Assembly: GCA_015832175.1 (NCBI GenBank)
Contig: WJXW01000007.1
Coordinates: 744,001 to 808,000, forward strand
DNA length: 64,000 nucleotides
DNA from: Paraphaeosphaeria minitans
Taxonomy: Eukaryota > Ascomycota > Dothideomycetes > Pleosporales > Didymosphaeriaceae
Direction: 5' to 3'
Shown here: one piece after another, positions 57,866 to 64,000 of the stretch
How positions within the stretch are numbered: position 1 is the stretch's first letter
Layout: each line of letters opens with the position of its first letter
Position numbers and translations under genes: made by a program
The notes under the pieces: generated by a model
The model's database searches: none
What the model saw: the letters and a program-made list of their open reading frames with translations, nothing else
What the model was told of the DNA's origin: nothing

Positions 57866-58428
57866 ATGATAATTAGAGTGCCAGTTTACTGCATCAACGG
57901 CGCAAACCGCGGCCTCGGCCTCGAATTTGTTCGCCAGCTCTCTCACAACGCTCCTCAGCCACCATCGTCGCGACCACCAGATCGAGCGAAACTGACCTCA
58001 CCGACCTGAAAGTAATCAATTCAAGAGATGACAATCCCAAAATATATACTCCCAAATGTGTTTTTGTATCTCTCGATTCAGTAAACTCATTCTTCAAAAA
58101 CGCTTCCTCTCTCCTCGAATCGCAGTCTCAAGGTCACGTATCTGATTGCCAACGCTGGCGTCAACTCCGTTTCTAGACAATTAGTCTCACGATTGGATCT
58201 GCAGACCTGCATCGCGAAAGGAACCTTAATTTTATCGGTCCCGCTAAGCTAGTTAAGGACCTGGTCTCGCAGTCCCTGCTCGCCAACGACGTCCGGGTGT
58301 TGAACATGACACCGGGGTGGGGCAGTGTGACAAAGTCCCTAACAATTGAGCCCCGGAAATTCTTGAAGTACTCCATCATGCGGCGTGGAATGTGTCCACT
58401 GTGCACTAGAGTAGAAATCTGCGGATAA
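57866..58428 (+). pseudogene. Short-chain dehydrogenase relic with frameshifts and internal loss
   Basis: The beginning, YCINGANRGLGLEFVRQLS, is an SDR cofactor motif in one frame (57866-57960). The match then moves to a second frame with TIVATTRSSETDLTDLKVI and SLDSVNSFFKNASSLLESQ (57961-58140). It then shifts again to YLIANAGVNSVSRQ (58140-58180) and to FIGPAKLVKDLVSQSLL with VLNMTPGWGSVTKS (58230-58345). The segment that should carry the YxxxK catalytic pair is missing. At least three frame changes over 560 bp, with no plausible introns, make this a dead gene. It was related to the NANAGV/NRGLG class of SDRs (C-factor-like). Confidence 0.85.
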
Positions 58429-58989
58429 AAGGGCGAGGAGGCCTGAAGGGTGATATTTAATTTGAATGGCTCCTGGATGGGAGCGGGGCGATTTGGGAAC
58501 CTAAGAAAAGTATTGGTGGGATATTGAAGGTGTTACATGGGCTCACTGGTGTCGAGAACAGGAAGTTTTTGAGTACTCTGGTGCCGAGGTCGGTTGGTAG
58601 TCGATATTATAATTACTGATTAAGCTTAGTATCCTTTCACTTCTCTCTGTGTGAATTTTTTCAATCCTACAGGGTATACACTGCAGCGCAGATCTGAGTC
58701 CATCTACCTTGCCACAGGTCTGCTCCTTGAGAAGATGGCACACAAGCTGTCGAAAGCTTGGCTAGGTAGTAGGCCGCCTGACGGCGACGTTTGTCTTCTT
58801 AAAGAATGCACACAACACCGATGACCGAGATTCACGATGGATGAACATTTTTTCCGCGTTCCATACTTGTAGTGACTTGCAATGTCCTCCGTACTTTGCC
58901 TCAAATGGCCCGAACAAGCTACTTATATGTTTCTTCACCGAGAAGGTACCAACACTAATGCTACTTATCTAACCCACAACAAAGCTTAT

Positions 58990-59102
58990 ATCATGAGTAA
59001 CGGCACGCTGTACTGCAACACCGAGGATGTGCCAGACGGCTACAAATGACCACGCTCGGAACCACGGGGACAGAAACGAAGTACACACATCGCTCCTGGT
59101 AC
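58990..59102 (+). pseudogene. Decayed small gene, copy A
   Basis: Reads IMSNGTLYCNTEDVPDGYK and then a stop; other frames continue the similarity to copy B. Just upstream the frame is open (TNTNATYLTHNKAY). The first 27 bp are 20/27 identical to copy B. The coding origin is inferred from the preserved NGxLYC pattern in both copies. I do not know the family. Confidence 0.45.
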
Positions 59103-59138
59103 CTATGCTCTTCAGTAGACTTATAATATACAGACTGT

Positions 59139-59266
59139 ATCACTAACAATGGCATGCTATACTGCATGCAACACAAATAACGTTCTGGAAGGATATCAAT
59201 GGTTGCACAAGCACTGATGAGCATGGGAAGAACGGGCGTGAGAAGGGGAGCACGATTGCTCTAGGC
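59139..59266 (+). pseudogene. Decayed small gene, copy B
   Basis: Reads ITNNGMLYC, then after a shift ATQITFWKDINGCTSTDEHG and KNGREKGSTIALGS. Compared with copy A many differences are C/T or G/A transitions, which fits old repeat-induced point mutation but could be ordinary drift. It lies 340 bp upstream of the small secreted peptide gene. Confidence 0.45.
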
Positions 59267-59607
59267 TCTCTGTCTGTGAACACCATCGTGTGTCTCCAAA
59301 ATTTCCTAGCCGTTCGATTCCCTATTGATGTCACTTTTGACTCGACCCTCTCTCTATTGTTTCCACTTCCAGTCGCTAACGTTGCCCGTGACGTATTCCG
59401 AGGACCGTCCAGACCCAACCAACAGCACCATCTCTTTGTCTCGACAAAGTCATACACCAACAACCCCACAAAGCCATCGACGTCCGTTATCGTTCGCAAT
59501 CGCCCCCGTTATATACATGTACCTCTGTCAACCCAATGTAACCCAGCCTCACGCCCATCACCTCTTAAGCAAACATCAACTACTACATAAGATACTGCTT
59601 GGCAAAG

Positions 59608-59856
59608 ATGCAGCTCACACACCTCGCCACCATCGTGGCACTCCTCTTCTCCGCTTCAGCGCTCGCTGTACCCATTAGTAAGTGTTATTCCAGACCAACG
59701 TCAACATGGGGGGGGGTTGAAAGCTTACCATGTGTAGAGTGCCCGAAAGGCGAGATGAGCTTCTTTGGCCACACGACATGTAAACGATCAGAAGGATTTA
59801 TCGAGAAGAGTGATGCGGCGAAAAAAAAGGGGTTTGCGCTTGTGGATATAGTCTGA
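59608..59856 (+). CDS. Small secreted protein, 62 aa after splicing
   Basis: Exon 1 59608-59677 encodes a clear signal peptide (MQLTHLATIVALLFSASALA). A 60-bp intron (GTAAGT..TGTAG) follows, then exon 2 59738-59856 gives a mature peptide of about 42 residues. It has two cysteines (KCPKGEMSFFGHTTCKRSEG) and a Lys-rich end (AAKKKGFALVDIV). The intron length is a multiple of three and it has no stop, so its retention would add 20 residues with three more cysteines (KCYSRP, LPCVEC). The family is unknown. Composition and size resemble candidate effectors or antimicrobial-like peptides, but that is only a resemblance. Confidence 0.65.
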   Translation: MQLTHLATIVALLFSASALAVPISKCYSRPTSTWGGVESLPCVECPKGEMSFFGHTTCKRSEGFIEKSDAAKKKGFALVDIV

Positions 59857-60036
59857 CGGGAATCGTGTTGTCACGAAGTTGGAAGTGTTGGAGTGGGATT
59901 CGCTAGATACTGTATGAACCGATAGCGTTCTAGATGTATACATTCGTTGGGGTACCCGAAGTTGCTGTCTTGCCTTTTTGTCATCGGACTATATTTGACC
60001 AAAGCTAAATGCATCTGAGATTGCACCCTCATTAAT

Positions 60037-61068
60037 CTAAGCGGCACTGTTCGGCGTCATCGCCTCTTTGACCTTCAACGCTTTGATGTCGGGGAAGATC
60101 TCATTGAGCAACGGTGCCTCATACACCATATGGCCTTCCGCCATGAAGGCCACCACCCCAGACATGATCCTCTGGAACATGGCCTTTGCATCTGCACTGT
60201 CGCTGCCAAGTAGATGAGCGTATGTAGCCTTATGGCCAGTAAGCTCAGTTATTTCCCCACGCTCCAATTTCTCGATGGCGTCGTACGTGATGTTGAACTT
60301 GACGCCCTTCATGGCCTGAGAAATTGCCACGGCCTCATTCCACGTCATTTCATCGCCGTAGACAAAGTACTTCTTCTGCCAGTGGTCGAGACCAAGAAGG
60401 GCAGCTGTGTACTTTGCAACGTCGGTGGTGTGCGTGAAGTAGACCGGATAATTTCCATCGCCGGGGATCCCAGCAGCGTTTCCGTCCATGTCGATGGCCA
60501 GCGCAGATCTCTTTGTGTAGGAAGGGATCGATAGTGTGTAGAAGTCGAGGAATGGAAGATAGCCGTCCATTCAAGCTTCGTCTTACTTAAAGCGTCCAGG
60601 AGTGCAAGTCGTGATGGTGCGAAAGGACTGGCCTTTTCTTGTCTGTATTTACAAATCAAAATGTGACGTGTAAAGTATTATGGAAAACTTACCCAGTTGT
60701 ATAGTCAGACGCAGACCAGATGCTGGGTACGTAGCGATGTGTGACACTGGATCTCTCTGCTGCTGCTCAACGTTATGACTGTCGCTGTAGTTGGTGATGC
60801 AAGAAATGACTGTGTCAATTTTGTGGCTTTCGAAAAGCTGGATTAGCGACTCCTGATTGGAATAATCGGCTTGCAGAACCGGGACACCAATGTCACTTTC
60901 CAACGCTTGATTGGCCTTCTCAGCATCAGTATGAGATTTTTGAGACGTCATGAATATGTTTACCTGGCGAGCGAGAATCAAGGGCTTGTATGTGCTCTTC
61001 TTCAGAGCATCAATGATAGTTCGACCCAAAGCACCAGAGCCACCAGCGATAGCGACGACGTGAGACAT
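60037..61068 (-). pseudogene. NmrA-like/isoflavone reductase-like gene with at least two frameshifts
   Basis: The N-terminus is intact (MSHVVAIAGGSGALGRTIID, then GVPVLQADYSNQESLIQLF and DTVISCITNYSDSHNVEQQQ). At a CAG repeat (about 60755-60765) the similarity jumps frame to AAERSSVTHRYVPSIWSASD, with a few expected residues missing between. After a normal 57-bp intron (GTAAGT..ACAG) the frame reads EKASPFAPSRLALLDALSKT up to KLEWT, then shifts again at about 60574 to GYLPFLDFYTLSIPSYTKRS. It runs on without further breaks to FNITYDAIEKLERGEIT and the stop. A possible in-frame 45-bp intron lies after LARQ. Two breaks make a dead gene likely, unless both are assembly errors. Confidence 0.75.
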
Positions 61069-61749
61069 GGCTGAGATGTTTTCAATTCAGATTGTTGATC
61101 TAAAGAAGGAGTTTCTGTATGGGATGTTTACTCGACGTACCGTTGCCTTTTATACACATGGTCCACGAGTGAGGACTTCTCTCTAGCTATAACAACGTAT
61201 GAGCTCCTGTTCCAGGGCAAGAATGCACTCATGCCCTTCTTCGTCCGGGTGAGATATCCCTGTATCAGCTGCCGGCTCGCTCATTGGTCAGAGCTTAGAC
61301 TGCCTCATCGTGCGGATATGTTGGCAACTTGGGTTTGCCGCGGGTTTCTCTCGATTCAGGATTAGACATGCAGCAATGCAGCATCCATGCATCCTCAGAA
61401 CGGATAAGGCATACATATCTCGAACATTGATTAACGCGCATGGCTGTCGATTTCTCCTGCAAAACAACATCAGCTTTTCTTGGACGGTACCGTATATTTG
61501 TTGTTCGTTTAGCGTGTCGAGTAAGTATAGTAAATGTAGTCCCGTTGTTGAAGGCCTGGTGGGAAACGGCTGGGATGGGGCCATGCCGTCGTACACAACT
61601 GAGCATCCTGGGTACCGTACCTCTCGAGCCAATCATGTTAGCATATCCCTCATCTGTTGTAGCGGGCGGGTTGTGTTCGAGCGTGAGGCTTGAACGCAAC
61701 CCTGATGAAAACTAGCTTTCGTCCGCAGCGCTTTCATCGTACGGTAGGT

Positions 61750-62226
61750 AGCGTAGCTCCGTACAGTGATTTAAGCCGTACGTACGTACGGTTATCTTAA
61801 CCCGTGCAGGACTCCGTGCGTACTTCATGTAGACAGAGTAAGAACGTACGGGAGCACACTTCCTCACAGCACTACTATAGAAGGTCATTCTTTGCTATAA
61901 GTGTATTGTTGAAGATTATTTTATTACTTCTTCATAGTTAGCTTAGCTAACTTTCAACTCCTAGATGTGCTAAGCCCCTAACAGTTAACTATAGGCTAGG
62001 GCTACGCCCAAATAGCATGTTAAATTTAGGTAATTTATAAAGTTTAATACCAGCTTCCTTCCTAATTGGGAAATTTATGAAGATCAATGTGACTAGCTCC
62101 CTACCTACCTTAATCAAGAATTATACAGTAACGTACGTACGGAGCTACGGACCGTACTTCACGGCGTACGCATCTCAAGGCCGTACGTACGTACAGTACC
62201 CTATACGGTACGGAATACGCTACGCT
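61750..62226. mobile_element. MITE-like inverted-repeat element, CGTACGTACG-rich
   Basis: The left end (61750-61791) reads AGCGTAGC..TCCGTAC..GTACGTACGTACGG. The reverse complement of the right end (62181-62226) has the same blocks in the same order, giving imperfect terminal inverted repeats of about 45 bp. A 13-bp exact inverted pair also links CGTAGCTCCGTAC (61752-61764) to 62137-62149. The interior is AT-rich, has no open frame of note and contains a palindrome AGTTAGCTTAGCTAACT (61936-61952). Target-site duplications were not evident. The element separates the NmrA-like relic from the PrpF gene. Confidence 0.6.
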
Positions 62227-62437
62227 GGAAGCGCTTCACTTGACGGGACGGAGATTGTCTTCCAGAATATCGTTCGAGTAGTTGTCAATAGGTCTTGAAC
62301 TACCATGTGTGCCTGCACTTTTTGAAGGTAGATCCGTGCAACTTTGGTATGGACATCGCGTTGGAAACGCCCCATTTTGACGATAATGGAAGGAACCGGC
62401 CATACATGACACATTTACAGACAAACGGTACACAATC

Positions 62438-63652
62438 TTAGTCCGCGTAGACAGTACCTTCCATGATTCTCCTCGCGGTACGGAACACAGTCGCATCCTT
62501 CACAGTGCCTGTTTTGTCAAAATTCGCACCGACCAAAAGTTTCCCGCTGTTGTGACCGATCGTGATTCCGTCAGCATCAACGGGCTCTGAGCTCGTCACT
62601 TCTTTGACAACAGATCCGTCTAGTCGAGACGCAACGGCAAGTGCCATTGCAACGGTTATAGGCACAGCACGATGCGGCTGCCCAACACTGATCGCTCTGG
62701 CTAGCAGATCACAGTCGTTCTTTTCGACCGTCTCACCGGAGATCAACTGGTGTGTATATGGCGCAGCTACCATGGCTATCTTGGGTATCGAACCCGGCAC
62801 CGTGTCAAGTGGCTTGGAAATACCCATAGCCACAGCGGCCTGCTTCCTAATGGAATCCAGTCGGGACAGAAGATCTGGGTGTGCATCGATAGCGTCTGCA
62901 AGTATACCGCCGTCAACATCGAGGCTGGAAGCATGGACAAAAACGCAGGGATTGCCGACATCGATACATGTTACTCGACAGTTGTCAAAAGTGTCGACAA
63001 CGTGTCCCGTGGGTAGAGTCTTTCCCGTCTTAGACCCGGCAGGGTCGATAAACGCAAGCTCGATCTTTGCGCCCGTGCCAGCGACGCCATCGATGGCGAA
63101 TGATCCTCCTGCCTTCGCTTCTCCTTCTTCCACAACGAACTTCGAGTGAATGATCTTGCCGGTGTTGGTGTTATATATCCGTACTGTGCAGGGCCCGTCC
63201 TTCCTGTTCACGAGGCCAGCGTTTACAGCGAAAGGCCCAATGGCTGAACTCATGTTCCCGCAATTGCTTGAGAAGTCTACTTCTGACGTTTTAACACCTA
63301 TTGCAGCAAATGTATAGTCGACGTCTGCATCGTCCCTAGCTGAAGGACCCACGACGCAGACTTTGGAAAGGGAAGAGACAGCGCCGCCCATACCGTCAAG
63401 CTGGCGGCCATTGGGATCTGGGGAGTTGATGACACCACGAAATATGGAAGGCCATTTCTCTTCGGACGGGAGGTCTTGGTTCTTGAAAATTATGGAGCGC
63501 GATGTGCCGCCGCGGTAGTATGCAGCAGGGAAAAACCTTTGCTTTCGTCGACGTGATGACGCGTGAAAGGATCGCATTTGACTTCGAAAGAAGGATGCGC
63601 AGTGCGTCTGGCGAGCGCATACCGTAAAGGAACTCATATTGTTAGTACGCAT
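62438..63652 (-). CDS. PrpF-family isomerase, probably mitochondrial
   Basis: PrpF proteins are two-domain enzymes of the diaminopimelate epimerase fold that shift double bonds in tricarboxylates such as aconitate or oxalomesaconate. One exon; from the ATG at 63652 the product has 404 aa, the usual family length. A longer in-frame start at 63772 adds a segment without protein-like character. The N-terminus (CARQTHCASFFRSQMRSFHASSRRRKQ region) suggests mitochondrial import. Family features are AAYYRGGTSRSIIF at the start of the domain, NGRQLDGMGGAVSSLSKV, VDFSSNCGNMSSAIGPFAV with the active-site Cys, and DVGNPCVFVHASSL with the second Cys. The C-terminus includes ITIGHNSGKLLVGA. The precise substrate is unknown. 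Confidence 0.9.
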   Translation of the reverse strand: MRTNNMSSFTVCARQTHCASFFRSQMRSFHASSRRRKQRFFPAAYYRGGTSRSIIFKNQDLPSEEKWPSIFRGVINSPDPNGRQLDGMGGAVSSLSKVCVVGPSARDDADVDYTFAAIGVKTSEVDFSSNCGNMSSAIGPFAVNAGLVNRKDGPCTVRIYNTNTGKIIHSKFVVEEGEAKAGGSFAIDGVAGTGAKIELAFIDPAGSKTGKTLPTGHVVDTFDNCRVTCIDVGNPCVFVHASSLDVDGGILADAIDAHPDLLSRLDSIRKQAAVAMGISKPLDTVPGSIPKIAMVAAPYTHQLISGETVEKNDCDLLARAISVGQPHRAVPITVAMALAVASRLDGSVVKEVTSSEPVDADGITIGHNSGKLLVGANFDKTGTVKDATVFRTARRIMEGTVYAD

Positions 63653-63784
63653 GTCTCGATGAAAGTAGACACTAAATGCTTGACAAGAAATGCGATCACG
63701 AGCTTGACCACATGGAGGCATCACGTGTCTCCAACCAATTACATCGATCCTTTGAGCCTTCTTAACACGCACGTTCTGACTTTT

Positions 63785-64000
63785 TCATAACTTCTTTATC
63801 GCGTCCTTCGCGTCAATCCCTTTGACCTTTTTCTGCAGGTCCTTTGATGACGTCCGTCCGGTTGGCCCCCAAGAAGGCTGCAGGTGCCACCACCGCTTCT
63901 GATCTCTGAACCCCGCCTCCTGGCGCGACAAGATCGCTGAACTGACATTATATTCAAGCAGACACGGATAGTGAACTTTCTCAGTAACGCCGGGAAGGAC
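63785..64000 (-). CDS. Possible 3' end of a gene running out of the window
   Basis: A minus-strand frame is open from the right edge for 71 codons and stops with TGA at 63785-63787. It reads KVHYPCLLEYNVSSAILSRQ near the edge and ends in GRTSSKDLQKKVKGIDAKD and a Lys-rich tail. The helical charged end looks protein-like, but I do not recognise it. If real, it is in tandem with the PrpF gene, 132 bp from its start. Confidence 0.35.
   Translation of the reverse strand, partial: VLPGVTEKVHYPCLLEYNVSSAILSRQEAGFRDQKRWWHLQPSWGPTGRTSSKDLQKKVKGIDAKDAIKKL

Noticed and set aside
60934..60978. An extra 45-bp intron after LARQ in the NmrA-like relic
   Set aside because: It is in frame either way; the acceptor would be a plain GAG without a pyrimidine stretch, so I leave it undecided and do not use it in the model.

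Overview
The window is nuclear DNA of a filamentous ascomycete (Pezizomycotina). The evidence is short introns of about 45 to 110 bp with GT..AG ends and CTAAC/CTGAC-like branch points, compact genes on both strands, and fungal markers: a division 1 chitin synthase, an Sch9-type kinase with a C2 domain, an L-galactonate dehydratase, Ada2, Hrq1 and Akr1. A dothideomycete is my best guess, but the sequence does not prove it. No bacterial operon, rRNA, tRNA or CRISPR array was found.

Layout. Positions 1-6.4 kb are gene-poor: there is a 9-bp minisatellite coding for Lys-Ala-Glu repeats, a long G tract and a C/T-rich tract, but no convincing intact gene. From 6.4 to 50 kb lies a dense housekeeping block. 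In order it holds the nuclear rim protein Nur1 (-), V-ATPase subunit F (+), an NPC2-like lipid transfer protein (-), a secreted Ser/Thr-rich coiled-coil protein (-), chitin synthase (-), two conserved-looking unknown proteins (-), Ada2 (-), Sch9 (+), glucose-6-phosphate isomerase (+), a membrane protein (+), mitoribosomal bS21m (-), an RBM25-like RRM/PWI splicing factor (+), L-galactonate dehydratase (+), a basic unknown protein with unresolved exon joins (-), Afg1-like ATPase (-), eIF3g (-), an NmrA-like protein (+) and the ankyrin-DHHC palmitoyltransferase Akr1 (+).

From 50 to 64 kb the content becomes more accessory. A LanC-like protein and a secreted tyrosinase lie in tandem (-), followed by the large intronless helicase Hrq1 (-). 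Then comes a decay zone with a short-chain dehydrogenase pseudogene, two diverged copies of a small broken gene, a 62-residue secreted peptide gene, a frameshifted NmrA-like pseudogene and a CGTACGTACG-rich inverted-repeat element. A PrpF-family gene (-) and a possible partial gene close the window.

Several genes form divergent pairs with shared promoters: NUR1/VMA7, ADA2/SCH9, MRP21/RBM25-like and TIF35/NmrA-like. The L-galactonate dehydratase has a perfect TCCNCCAAT match 253 bp upstream of its start, consistent with control by galacturonate. Exon models were built by eye from splice signals and frame continuity. All complete multi-exon models are divisible by three except the RBM25-like gene, which needs one extra base in a C6 run, and the 38-39 kb gene, whose first join is unresolved.
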